Source: Actinomycetota bacterium (GTDB lineage: Bacteria > Actinomycetota > Actinomycetes > S36-B12). From it: 23,174 nt of DNA. Where the stretch lies: positions 1 to 23,174 of the forward strand of contig CANJCG010000009.1 of NCBI GenBank assembly GCA_947472655.1, in the 5' to 3' direction. Shown here piece after piece: positions 7,879-15,478 of the stretch. Numbering within the stretch: position 1 is the first letter of the stretch; every line of letters begins with the position of its first letter. Under the pieces are notes generated by a model. It was not told the origin of the DNA and did no database searches. It saw only the letters and a program-made list of their open reading frames with translations. The translations under genes and the position numbers were made by a program.

Positions 7879-9111
7879 CTAGGTCAGTGCGCCAGCAATT
7901 TTGAGTTCAAGTATTTTCTCCATTGTGTAGCCATATTCAAGGAGCACCTCATCTGTGTGTTCCGCGAATTGTGGCGCTCGCGTAAGTTCTGGGCTCACGT
8001 TGTCGAATGTGACTGGGCTCGCGATGAGTTCACGCTCGATACCATCTGAGTCGATAACCTTGGCAACCAAACCGTTTGCGCGAAGTTGCACATCTTGGCT
8101 GAGTTCCCAGAAGTTCTGGACTGCAGCCCATTGCCCTTGAATTCCAGGAAGTAGAGCAAGCCATTCTTCGTAGGTTTTTGTCTTGAAGTGGGCGGCGATA
8201 ATGGCTTTTGCTTGTGCTCCGTTGGCAAAAATCGACTCTGCTGTTTGGAAGCGCTCGTCTGTTACTAGCTCCGGAAGCCCAACCACCGTACAGAAATCAG
8301 CAAAGTAACGGCCCGGCTGAAGCATGGTGAGTGTGATGAACCGAGAATCTGAAGTCTTGTAGGTGACCGAGAGTGGATTCGTCGGAGCGTCGGCAGGAGC
8401 GGCCGAAGGCTTTGGCAGTGGTCCACCAACGAGCATCGCCAAGTTGGAGCCGAACTGGGTCACCCAAGCGCCAACACTGAGCAGCGAGATGTCCAACTCT
8501 GAAGTTTCACCCGTTGATAGGCGCTTATAGAGCGCTGCTGCAATTCCGCCAGCGATTGTCATGCCGCCCATGTTGTCGCCAAAGGCCCCGGTTGGCATGT
8601 TGGTGATGCTTTCTTGCTCTGGATTCGTGAGCGCATCTGCGGTGCCGCTGCGTGCCCAAAACCCCGTGGAGTCAAAGCCGCCTTTGTCTCGCTCAGGTCC
8701 TTGGTCGCCGAAGCCGGAGCCGCGAACAAAGATAATGTTTGGATTAGCTTTGCGAATATCTTCAAGGTCGATGCCTAGCTTCTTGCGTGCACTTGGAAGA
8801 TAGTTCGTAAGAAACACATCGCATTGCTTCGCGAGTTCGTAAATAACATCGCGGCCTTCTTGGGTGTTCAGTGCCACTCCAACGCTGCGCTTGCCGCGGT
8901 TAGGGCCTTCAATGATCGGGAAGAACGACGAACCCTTTGACGCAGCATCCAGTCCGAGAACGCGGAAGAGTCCACGCTGAGCATCGCCGGTTTCAGCGTT
9001 CTCGATCTTGAGAACTTCAGCACCCCAATCAGCAAGTACTGCGCCAGCTGATGGCACGAAGGTAAATTGGGCTACTTCGAGGATGCGAACACCTTTGAGT
9101 GGTTGTGTCAT
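7879..9111 (-). CDS. CaiB/BaiF-type family III CoA-transferase
   Basis: Predicted to move CoA between acyl-CoA and free acid, or to exchange acyl groups, as family III transferases such as formyl-CoA transferase, CaiB or alpha-methylacyl-CoA racemase do. The 410 residues begin with the family hallmark 'PLKGVRILEVAQ...AGAVLADWGAEVLKIE'. Next come KRSVGVALNTQEGR near 74-87, GSGFGDQGP at 131-139 and GGFDSTGFWARSG. The Asp in this last segment (about 147) is the expected catalytic aspartate that forms the acyl anhydride. AAAGGA precedes the ATG at 9111. It is probably cotranscribed with the upstream hydroxyacid dehydrogenase, 65 bases away. The exact acid cannot be read from the sequence. Confidence 0.93.
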   Translation of the reverse strand: MTQPLKGVRILEVAQFTFVPSAGAVLADWGAEVLKIENAETGDAQRGLFRVLGLDAASKGSSFFPIIEGPNRGKRSVGVALNTQEGRDVIYELAKQCDVFLTNYLPSARKKLGIDLEDIRKANPNIIFVRGSGFGDQGPERDKGGFDSTGFWARSGTADALTNPEQESITNMPTGAFGDNMGGMTIAGGIAAALYKRLSTGETSELDISLLSVGAWVTQFGSNLAMLVGGPLPKPSAAPADAPTNPLSVTYKTSDSRFITLTMLQPGRYFADFCTVVGLPELVTDERFQTAESIFANGAQAKAIIAAHFKTKTYEEWLALLPGIQGQWAAVQNFWELSQDVQLRANGLVAKVIDSDGIERELIASPVTFDNVSPELTRAPQFAEHTDEVLLEYGYTMEKILELKIAGALT

Positions 9112-9176
9112 GACGAGTCCTTTCGAGACGATTAAAGTGCAGACGTTTTCGTGTGAGCTCCGGGTTATGGGAACGC

Positions 9177-10010
9177 CTATACAGTGCGGACAGCAGTCAT
9201 CTCGGCGATGAAATGATCAGCAACATCGATCAAGTAATCACCTGAGCCAGATCCTGCAGTCTCACGAAGGAGTCGCGCATCTTTGGCGAGGGTTGGGTAG
9301 GCCTGCCCATTAGCGATGTTTTCCAACTTGCCAGAGTTTCCGACCATCTCGATGGCGAAACTGCGACCTGACCCAGTGGTCAGCACTTCAAGCAACGGTG
9401 CACGTTCAAGGCCAATCCGCTGTGCCAGCTCAAAGGCAGCATGCGCAACAGCGCTCTGGGCGGAGAGTAGAGCGTTATTGATGAGTTTCGCTTTTTGTCC
9501 GGCTCCGACATCACCCAGGCGAACAATGCGCCCTGAATGTGTTGCTAGTACATCGCGGGCTTCATCGCAGGCAGCTTCGGAGCCACCGAGCATTGTGGTC
9601 AAGGCGCCGGCCTCAACGGCAGGTGCACCGCCGCTGACAGGAGCATCGATGATGACTAGTCCAAGTTCGGCACCGCGCTTTGCTATTGCCACAACTTCTT
9701 CGGGTGAAACGGTGCTGTGGATGAGTACGGGTGTGCCAGGTATCGCACCGCTGGCCACACCATCATTGCCGAACAGTACGTCTTCGACTGACTTGGCATC
9801 AAAGGTGCAAATGCAAATGACATCAGACTGCGCGGCGAGTGCTGCAGGAGTATGCGACCGGGTTACTTCCGGACCGAAGACCTCAAGAATTTCCGGACGT
9901 CGGGCCCAAACACTCAGCGGATAACCGCCTCGTTCGATAGCACGCGCCATAGGCATCCCCATCATTCCTAGACCTATAAAACCCACTCGACGTGATTGAT
10001 TGCTTGACAT
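9177..10010 (-). CDS. NAD(P)-dependent beta-hydroxyacid dehydrogenase (HIBADH family), copy 1
   Basis: Member of the 3-hydroxyisobutyrate / 6-phosphogluconate dehydrogenase-like family; 277 residues. The dinucleotide-binding motif GFIGLGMMGMPMA is at about 10-22. The substrate loop DAPVSGG is at 122-128. The catalytic lysine sits in GAGQKAKLINN (Lys175, with Asn179). It would oxidise a 3-hydroxyacid or reduce the matching semialdehyde. It is the first gene of a minus operon with the CoA-transferase, and divergent from the SDR at 10115. The related gene at 11524-12357 has the same length and places its key motifs at the same residue numbers. Substrate unknown. Confidence 0.93.
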   Translation of the reverse strand: MSSNQSRRVGFIGLGMMGMPMARAIERGGYPLSVWARRPEILEVFGPEVTRSHTPAALAAQSDVICICTFDAKSVEDVLFGNDGVASGAIPGTPVLIHSTVSPEEVVAIAKRGAELGLVIIDAPVSGGAPAVEAGALTTMLGGSEAACDEARDVLATHSGRIVRLGDVGAGQKAKLINNALLSAQSAVAHAAFELAQRIGLERAPLLEVLTTGSGRSFAIEMVGNSGKLENIANGQAYPTLAKDARLLRETAGSGSGDYLIDVADHFIAEMTAVRTV

Positions 10011-10082
10011 TAGGCCCCACTCCAGTTATTTATGTTGATAGTTATACATTGCATTTTTCTTGAATGTTCATGTTTTCTACGA

Positions 10083-10098
10083 CGCAATATTCGTTGCG
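10083..10098. promoter_or_regulatory. Short inverted repeat in the HIBADH/SDR divergent promoter region
   Basis: CGCAA-TATTCG-TTGCG has two perfect five-base arms and lies 17 bases before the SDR ATG, partly over its leader. It could be an operator for the divergent pair. Short arms make chance quite possible. Confidence 0.25.
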
Positions 10099-10114
10099 GG
10101 ATCGAGGAATTTCT

Positions 10115-10876
10115 ATGTTCAATCTTTCTGGCCATGTCGCTTTCATCACCGGTGCAGGCCAAGGTGTTGGCGCTGAAATTGCTCGAGTCTTGGCAGCGAA
10201 TGGTGCAGCCGTAGCAGTGAACGATCTGTTCGAAGCTCGAGCACAGCAAGTCGTTGACGAGATCAACGCGATTGGTGGTCGAGCTGTTGCAGTTCCTGCT
10301 GACATTACTGACGAAAGCGCTGTCGCCCAAGCTGTAAAGAAAGCCACAGATGAACTCGGTGGCTGTGTTGACATCTTGGTGAACAATGCAGGAATTCCGG
10401 TGACGGGATTTTCGATGACCACCTTCGCGCAATCCGACCGCGAGACTTGGGGTCCGCACATTGCATTGAGCGTGCACGGATTGTTGAATGTCACTCATGC
10501 GATCCTGCCCGCCATGGTTGAAACGGGATGGGGAAGAGTCATCACGATTAGCTCGGACTCCGCGCGCGTAGGTGAGCCGCGACTTGCGGTGTATGGCGCG
10601 GCGAAAGCCTTCGGTCCGGCTCTGATGAGATCGATTGCTAAAGAAGAGGGACGCTCGGGGATCACAGCGAACAGCATTGCCCTTGGCAGCATCGCGAACC
10701 CAGCTATGGGCGAGCGGGATCCCGAGCAATTGCGTAAGCAAGTTCGCCCGTACCCAGTCAAACGACTCGGAGCGCCTGCCGACATTGCGCCAGCTGTGTT
10801 GTGGCTGGCTTCCAACGAGGCCGCTTGGGTTACTGGCCAAACCATTCCGGTCAATGGCGGGTATTCGACTACGTGA
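10115..10876 (+). CDS. Short-chain dehydrogenase/reductase (FabG-like SDR)
   Basis: Classical SDR of 253 residues. I start it at ATG 10115 (MFNLSGHVAFITGAG) because GAGGAA lies six bases upstream and the Rossmann strand begins at once. An earlier in-frame ATG at 10064 would add 17 unlikely residues. Visible motifs: TGAGQGVG at 12-19, NNAG at 90-93, the Ser of ISSDS near 146-149, YGAAK with Tyr160 and Lys164, and WVTGQTIPVNGGYS near the C terminus. The usual helix-alphaE asparagine of the catalytic tetrad (VNLxG) reads LSVHG, so Ser119 replaces it. The likely role is oxidation of a secondary hydroxyl on a CoA ester or ring alcohol. It is convergent with the DUF35-thiolase gene, 26 bases away. 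Confidence 0.92.
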   Translation: MFNLSGHVAFITGAGQGVGAEIARVLAANGAAVAVNDLFEARAQQVVDEINAIGGRAVAVPADITDESAVAQAVKKATDELGGCVDILVNNAGIPVTGFSMTTFAQSDRETWGPHIALSVHGLLNVTHAILPAMVETGWGRVITISSDSARVGEPRLAVYGAAKAFGPALMRSIAKEEGRSGITANSIALGSIANPAMGERDPEQLRKQVRPYPVKRLGAPADIAPAVLWLASNEAAWVTGQTIPVNGGYSTT

Positions 10877-10902
10877 TGTGATTGTTTCCAAAACCGTAAT
10901 CC

Positions 10903-11397
10903 TTATGAATCCACGGTAAGGAGCATCGCTCCTGCTGGGGTAAGTCCGCCGCTGGAAACAACTGCAACGTGAGCATCATTGACTTGGCGTTCGCCACCGT
11001 CACCACGCAGTTGCGTCACTGCCTCATGAATGAGTCCCATGCCGTGAGTTCGCCCGTGTGAAAGTTGTCCGCCATGAGTATTGAGGGGGAGGATTCCGTC
11101 GAGGGCGATGTTGTGCCCACCATCGAGGAAATCTTTCGCTTCTCCAATGCCGCAGAAGCCTAAGGCTTCAATCCATGAAAGACAGTTGAAAGTAAATCCG
11201 ATAAGCCGGGCTTTACCGGAAACTGCAGTCACTTCAAGATCGAGCGATCGACAGTGTGAGCACACTTGTTGAGGCGGGTAAGTCAGCCCAGCGCAATCGT
11301 TGCACTTTTGGAACCGGAGTTTTCCGTCCTCGCCTGACTTCCAGTAGAACTCATTTTGGTCCGTCAGCTGGGGAACGATTCGCTCAGTCTCGGACAT
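10903..11397 (-). CDS. DUF35 zinc-ribbon N terminus joined to thiolase C terminus (probable deletion relic)
   Basis: An intact 164-codon frame with a good RBS (AAGGAG five bases before the ATG at 11397). Residues 1-68 are the start of a DUF35/OB-fold protein: FYWKSGEDGKLRFQKCND, a four-cysteine ribbon (Cys32, 35, 46, 49), then VSGKARLIGFT, where the OB fold should begin. From about residue 70 the chain instead reads as the C-terminal part of an SCP2/lipid-transfer-type thiolase: ALGFCGIGEAKDFL, LPLNTHGGQLSHGRTHGMG (the thiolase NxxGG region) and VAVVSSGGLTP. DUF35 proteins and such thiolases are normally separate, adjacent, interacting proteins. Here the OB fold and the thiolase N-terminal half with its active site are missing. 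An in-frame deletion fusing neighbouring genes explains this best. Catalytic activity is unlikely. It is last in the ferredoxin-HIBADH operon. Confidence 0.8.
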   Translation of the reverse strand: MSETERIVPQLTDQNEFYWKSGEDGKLRFQKCNDCAGLTYPPQQVCSHCRSLDLEVTAVSGKARLIGFTFNCLSWIEALGFCGIGEAKDFLDGGHNIALDGILPLNTHGGQLSHGRTHGMGLIHEAVTQLRGDGGERQVNDAHVAVVSSGGLTPAGAMLLTVDS

Positions 11398-11523
11398 CAG
11401 GCTCCTTGATTATCAACTTGCGGAGACAGAAGCCTCATGTTGTCGCTAGCGCGAGATTGAAAGTTACCAATGTCGGCGGCTGCACGCAAGGGGTTCGAGT
11501 TAATGCGTTCCTTGAACTTCGAA

Positions 11524-12357
11524 TCAGGAATTTCGCAGGTACTTTTGGATGTGGTCAGAGGCAAAGGCCGTGCCGATAAGGCCCAGATTCAAGTTCATTC
11601 GATCGGCAACTGTTTGTACCGCTGTGATGTCTTTTGCCAGGAATTCCGAGAGACGCTCGCCCAGAATCTGTAGCGAGCCTGAACCAGCGATGAGTTCTAG
11701 TGCTCGACTTGTGCCGCTACCGCGGGGAAGGGCAGCCAGAAGGGATTCCTCAGCAATACCAAGGGAAGATCCAATGGTGAGCGCTTCACTGGCCATGCTG
11801 AGATTGGCCACGAGCAGCGCATTATTGAGCAGTTTCACCAATTGACCAGTCCCGAGTCCACCAATATGAAAAACGGGATTCCCGTATGTGGTCAAGGCTG
11901 GTTTTACTCGAGCGAAGGCTTGCTCATCGGCGCCAATGAACAACGTCAGGGCTCCAGCTCGAATATCTAGGGGTCCGCCACTTACCGCTGCGTCAACCAC
12001 TGAGATATTTTTAGAGGTGGTGGCTTGCGCAATGTCACGGAGAATTTGCGGATCGCATGTTGTGTGTACGACCAGCACGCTGTCTGCCGGGATCGATTCA
12101 ACGACACCGCCAGCATCGAAACACACTTCACGTAACTGGGCTTCAGTGAGGACACAGAGCAAGGTGATGTCTGCGCCAGCTACAACTTCAGCGATCGTGT
12201 CAAAGGAAGTAACGCCATAGTCACTTGCCTGCTGTGTCGACTGGGAATTGCGGCATAGAACCACGACGTCGTGCCCGGCATCATGTAATTGCTGAGCCAT
12301 TGGCCAGCCCATCCGCCCGGCACCGACGACGGCAATCCGGGCGGTGGATGTGGTCAT
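11524..12357 (-). CDS. NAD(P)-dependent beta-hydroxyacid dehydrogenase (HIBADH family), copy 2
   Basis: A 277-residue member of the 3-hydroxyisobutyrate dehydrogenase-like family. The dinucleotide motif is IAVVGAGRMGWPMA at about 8-21. The substrate loop DAAVSGG is at 122-128, and the catalytic Lys175 and Asn179 are in GTGQLVKLLNN. It has the same length and motif positions as the gene at 9177-10010, but its sequence is clearly different, so the two are diverged relatives rather than a recent duplicate. It starts only six bases after the ferredoxin stop, so the two are cotranscribed. Likely oxidises or reduces a hydroxyacid in the same catabolic route; the substrate is unknown. Confidence 0.92.
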   Translation of the reverse strand: MTTSTARIAVVGAGRMGWPMAQQLHDAGHDVVVLCRNSQSTQQASDYGVTSFDTIAEVVAGADITLLCVLTEAQLREVCFDAGGVVESIPADSVLVVHTTCDPQILRDIAQATTSKNISVVDAAVSGGPLDIRAGALTLFIGADEQAFARVKPALTTYGNPVFHIGGLGTGQLVKLLNNALLVANLSMASEALTIGSSLGIAEESLLAALPRGSGTSRALELIAGSGSLQILGERLSEFLAKDITAVQTVADRMNLNLGLIGTAFASDHIQKYLRNS

Positions 12358-12363
12358 GGAAAA

Positions 12364-12711
12364 CTAAACCTTTTCGGCTGGCGGCGAGTTACGAATCAGT
12401 TCCGTATCTTGGCCAACTGGTCCAAACTTCTTGTTACCCATTGGTGAGCCCAATGGTTCTGGGCGACCAGGAAGTATCTCCACGAAGAACACACGATTGT
12501 CTTCAAGATGGGCGACCTGATCTGCTGGTAGATCATCTTCATAAAAAATTGCGTTCTGCGGGCAGACCGGTTCGCAGGCGCCACAGTCCACGCACTCATC
12601 AGGCTGGATATAGAGGGCCCGTTCGCCCACATAGATGCAGTCAACGGGGCACTCTTCAATGCAGGTTTTATCCATGACATCAACACATGCCGCGGTAATT
12701 ACGTACGTCAC
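12364..12711 (-). CDS. 7Fe-type ([3Fe-4S][4Fe-4S]) ferredoxin
   Basis: Small electron carrier of 115 residues resembling the actinobacterial FdxA/FdxC type (MTYVI start, ACVDVMDKTC). Cluster cysteines are visible at 9, 17, 21 and 25 (CxxxxxxxCxxxCPVDC) and at 40, 43, 46 and 50 (CVDCGACEPVCP). The tail after residue 60 is about 50 residues and carries no further Cys. The start is GTG at 12711 with GAGGAG upstream. It is the first gene of the minus operon. Candidate partners in the window are KorAB (as electron acceptor), the P450 (as electron donor) and the divergent ferredoxin reductase. Which of these it really serves cannot be decided from sequence. Confidence 0.95.
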   Translation of the reverse strand: MTYVITAACVDVMDKTCIEECPVDCIYVGERALYIQPDECVDCGACEPVCPQNAIFYEDDLPADQVAHLEDNRVFFVEILPGRPEPLGSPMGNKKFGPVGQDTELIRNSPPAEKV

Positions 12712-12757
12712 AGCTATCTCCTCGTTGCCCTAAATTTCCTTGCACCTCGAAGGCCGC

Positions 12758-12777
12758 TGGCGTTCTTCCTAACGCCA
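12758..12777. promoter_or_regulatory. Inverted repeat upstream of the ferredoxin gene
   Basis: TGGCGTT-CTTCCT-AACGCCA has two perfect seven-base arms, about 47 bases before the ferredoxin GTG on the minus strand. It could be an operator or a leader hairpin; no T run follows on either strand, which argues against a terminator. Confidence 0.4.
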
Positions 12778-12810
12778 CTCGCGAACGAGATTAAATGACA
12801 CTTGGTATCG

Positions 12811-12825
12811 AATTGGAGACCAATT
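12811..12825. promoter_or_regulatory. Palindrome in the ferredoxin/ferredoxin-reductase divergent region
   Basis: AATTGG-AGA-CCAATT has two perfect six-base arms. It is roughly central between the divergent ferredoxin and reductase genes, a place where a shared regulator could act. Regulator unknown. Confidence 0.35.
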
Positions 12826-12913
12826 GTGCGTATTGTCTGGCATTGCATAGTGAATACGCAAGTGAACCTCGAGAAGGTAACGGTACTTCTTAGGCCATGA
12901 CAGTGGTTCAGAA

Positions 12914-12929
12914 TGTGACAAATATCAGC
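12914..12929. promoter_or_regulatory. Weak CRP-like site upstream of ferredoxin reductase
   Basis: TGTGA-CAAATA-TCAGC matches the TGTGA-N6-TCACA pattern at 8 of 10 bases, about 57 bases before the reductase ATG. It is listed because better matches occur upstream of three other genes in the window. Confidence 0.25.
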
Positions 12930-12985
12930 AAATGCTGGGTGGTCAGTTCGAGATGACTGGTTATCTTGGGTGAAAGGTGTCAGAC

Positions 12986-14185
12986 ATGAGGCCCACGAGT
13001 CGCGCGGTAGTCATCGTTGGAGCAGGCCTTGCCGGGATCAGAACTGCTGAACAGTTGCGCGAAGGTGGCTTTGAGGGCCCAATCACCATCCTCGGAGCTG
13101 AAGAGCATGCGCCGTATGACAGGCCTCCACTTTCCAAAGGTGCACTAAAGAACCCCAGCCCAGTGCCCCCAAGTCTCATTGATCCGGCTCGCATAACTGA
13201 ATTGAATATTGATTTAAGACTGGGGTCTGCAGCGCAATCCCTAGATGCGCAGGCCAAGAAGGTGTTGCTCGCCAATGGGGAAACGCTCTCGTACGACTCG
13301 TTGGTTATATCGACTGGCGCGCATGCTAAAACATTGGGATCGATGGCGCTACCGCCCGAAGTGCAGGTGTTGCGCACGTTTAATGACGCGGCCAAGTTGT
13401 CAGCGGCGCTGGCCACGCCTGGTCGTTTAGTGGTCATCGGAGCCGGATTTATTGGTTGCGAAGTAGCCGCCACGGCCACTGATTTGGGAATCCAAGTGTC
13501 ACTGATTGAGGCTGCACCGACCCCGCTTTACCTTCCTGCAGGTGAAGTCGTGGGGGCCGAGGTTGCTTCGTGGCATCTCTCGCGCGGAGTTGATCTGCAA
13601 TGTGACACCAAACTTGTGCGCTTTATTGGGGATGGTCGCCTTGAAGGCGTTGAACTTTCAACAGGTGAGGTTGTCGAGGCGTCCGCAGCCGTTCTCGGGC
13701 TCGGGGCTGCCCCGACTACAGGTTGGCTGACGGATTCCGGGCTCGACATCTCCGATGGGGTGTTGTGTGACTCATCCGGGAAAACCGCAGTAGCTGACGT
13801 ATATGCGCTAGGAGATGTCGCACGCTGGGCACCGGCAGGGCGTCAAGAGCACTGGACCTCTGCGATCAATCAGTCTCGAGTCGTTGCCGAAAACATCATT
13901 CACGACCGAGCAATCACTATGACCGATGCTGATGCGCTGCCGTATTTCTGGAGCGATATGTATGGGCTCAAACTTCAGGCTGTCGGCAGTACCGGCCTAG
14001 GGTTTCCCACCAAGACGCTGCGCCTTGGACCAGACAAGGATCGGCTTGTGGTTCTCTACGCTAAAGATGAAAAGTTCGTGGGGGTTGTTGCGGCAAGCCT
14101 TCCTCGGGTGGTCAACCGGTCACGGGCCCTCATCGTTGAGGGTGTTGGGCTTGACGAGGCCTATGAGGCATTGGCAGCGATTTAA
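12986..14185 (+). CDS. FAD-dependent ferredoxin reductase (rhodocoxin/putidaredoxin reductase family)
   Basis: Flavoprotein that passes electrons from NAD(P)H to a ferredoxin, typically for P450 or dioxygenase systems. About 399 residues, normal for the family. Motifs, counted from the alternative GTG three codons upstream: the FAD GxGxxG in VVIVGAGLAGIRTAE (15-20), APYDRPPLSKG at 45-55, the NAD(P)H GxGxxG in VVIGAGFIGCE (155-160), and the second FAD contact YALGDVARW (276-284). I prefer the ATG at 12986 because GAAAGG lies eight bases before it; a GTG at 12977 overlaps that RBS. It is divergent from the ferredoxin. Together with the P450 at 1482 the three genes could form a complete monooxygenase electron chain; this pairing is inference. 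Confidence 0.93.
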   Translation: MRPTSRAVVIVGAGLAGIRTAEQLREGGFEGPITILGAEEHAPYDRPPLSKGALKNPSPVPPSLIDPARITELNIDLRLGSAAQSLDAQAKKVLLANGETLSYDSLVISTGAHAKTLGSMALPPEVQVLRTFNDAAKLSAALATPGRLVVIGAGFIGCEVAATATDLGIQVSLIEAAPTPLYLPAGEVVGAEVASWHLSRGVDLQCDTKLVRFIGDGRLEGVELSTGEVVEASAAVLGLGAAPTTGWLTDSGLDISDGVLCDSSGKTAVADVYALGDVARWAPAGRQEHWTSAINQSRVVAENIIHDRAITMTDADALPYFWSDMYGLKLQAVGSTGLGFPTKTLRLGPDKDRLVVLYAKDEKFVGVVAASLPRVVNRSRALIVEGVGLDEAYEALAAI

Positions 14186-14390
14186 TCGATTGATCGATTT
14201 GTTCCGGTATGCACGCTCCAAAAAAACTCTGAAAATTGGTTGTGCAGGGCTAACGACGGTGATAACTTGCCGTTACAGATAGGAGATTTTTGAACCAAAT
14301 GTCTCAATTCTGTTAAGCCCCACAGGGGAAAACACCAGTTCATGCGGCGCACCACCATGGTTGCGACTGCACTGTCTAAGGAGGAACGTC

Positions 14391-15257
14391 GTGAGTGGTC
14401 GCTTAGAAGGCAAAGTCGCAGTAATCACGGGCGCAGCTCGTGGCCAAGGCCGTAGCCATAGTGTTCGTTTGGCAGAAGAAGGTTGCGACATCATCGCTAT
14501 TGACTGGTGCCGCAATATCGATAGCAACGTGTATGCCCAGGCAAATGCCGCAGATCTTGCAGAAACCGTGCGCCTCGTTGAAGCCCTTGGTCGCCGGATC
14601 GTGCCAATCGTCGCAGATGTACGCGAGCGCTCAGAAATGTTTGCAGCAGTCAAGAAAGGTGTCGACGCTCTTGGTCACCTTGACATCGTCATTGCACAGG
14701 CTGGTATCGCACCGCTCGGCCCAGACGTACCTGTTCAGGGATTCATCGACTCTGTTTCGATCATGTTCAGCGGAATTCTTAACACCATTGATGCTTCGCT
14801 GAGCTACCTCAGTGCCGGCGCTTCCATTGTTGCCACTGGTTCGGTTGCTGGCTTGATGCAGGGTGCAACAAATGCTCCTGGCATGGGCCCGGGCGGAGCC
14901 GGCTACTCACATGCAAAGCGCGCTGTAGCACGTCTTGGTCATGACCTTGCCTTCCAGTTGGCACCACACTCAATTCGCATGAACGTGGTTCACCCAACAA
15001 ACTGTTCAACTGACATGTTGTTCAGCGAGCCAATGTACAAGTCATTCCGTCCAGATCTCGAAAACCCAACCAAGGAAGATGCGATGCTCGCATTCCCAGC
15101 AATGCAGGCCATGCCAATTCCTTACGTTGAGCCAATCGATATCAGCAATGCAATTGTCTTCCTGTGCTCAGACGAAGCTCGTTACATCACAGGTATGCAG
15201 TTCCGCATTGATGGCGGTGCACTCTTGACGTCGTCAACTTCAGGAGCCCCAGCGTAA
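14391..15257 (+). CDS. Mycofactocin-coupled SDR oxidoreductase
   Basis: A 288-residue SDR of the subfamily that co-occurs with mycofactocin genes, in which NAD(H) is thought to stay bound and be reoxidised by mycofactocin. The opening GRLEGKVAVITGAARGQGRSH, with its extended loop after the second strand (IDWCRNIDSN), is the subfamily hallmark. The active site shows Ser151 (VATGSVAG), Tyr172 and Lys176 (GYSHAKRA). Two positions are unusual: the NAG motif reads QAG (Gln103), and the helix-alphaE asparagine (VNLTG) appears replaced, reading IMFSG. The start is GTG at 14391 with AAGGAGG six bases upstream. It is followed by a strong terminator. Likely oxidises an alcohol from the pathway encoded nearby. 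Confidence 0.9.
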   Translation: MSGRLEGKVAVITGAARGQGRSHSVRLAEEGCDIIAIDWCRNIDSNVYAQANAADLAETVRLVEALGRRIVPIVADVRERSEMFAAVKKGVDALGHLDIVIAQAGIAPLGPDVPVQGFIDSVSIMFSGILNTIDASLSYLSAGASIVATGSVAGLMQGATNAPGMGPGGAGYSHAKRAVARLGHDLAFQLAPHSIRMNVVHPTNCSTDMLFSEPMYKSFRPDLENPTKEDAMLAFPAMQAMPIPYVEPIDISNAIVFLCSDEARYITGMQFRIDGGALLTSSTSGAPA

Positions 15258-15323
15258 TTCCTGATTCGCTGCACCTCGAAGTGAAGACCGTCGGGTACCC
15301 CGCGTAAATCACCACAACATATA

Positions 15324-15366
15324 AAGTGCCGGCCACCATGTACTTGGTGGCCGGCACTTATTTTTT
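15324..15366 (+). terminator. Rho-independent terminator after the SDR gene
   Basis: A perfect 15-base stem (arm AAGTGCCGGCCACCA), a six-base loop TGTACT and, after one A, a run of six T. It closes the ferredoxin reductase/SDR region and insulates mftF. Confidence 0.92.
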
Positions 15367-15478
15367 GAAATTGGAACTCGCCTAAACTTGCGTAAACCAA
15401 CAGGTTGAAGTCCTATCCAGCCGAAGTGCCACCCAATGATGATCTGTATGTGTACGAGTGAATGAAAGGGAGTCGTTG

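Noticed and set aside
9316..9924. Plus-strand open frame of 202 codons
   Set aside because: Antisense shadow of the HIBADH gene; Ser/Ala/Pro-rich low-complexity product without motifs.
10010..10891. Long minus-strand open frame of 293 codons
   Set aside because: It lies opposite the SDR gene, which has all SDR motifs and a good RBS. The minus product is rich in Ser, Arg, Asn and Cys, with no domain.
11435..11535. Short minus-strand coding-like stretch between HIBADH copy 2 and the DUF35 chimera
   Set aside because: It reads about 30 residues before a stop, with an even look (EIPDSKFKERIN), but I recognise no family. Possibly another remnant, not supportable.
14184..14199. AATCGAT-TG-ATCGATT after the ferredoxin reductase stop
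   Set aside because: The two-base loop is too short for a hairpin and no T run follows. A chance palindrome is likely.
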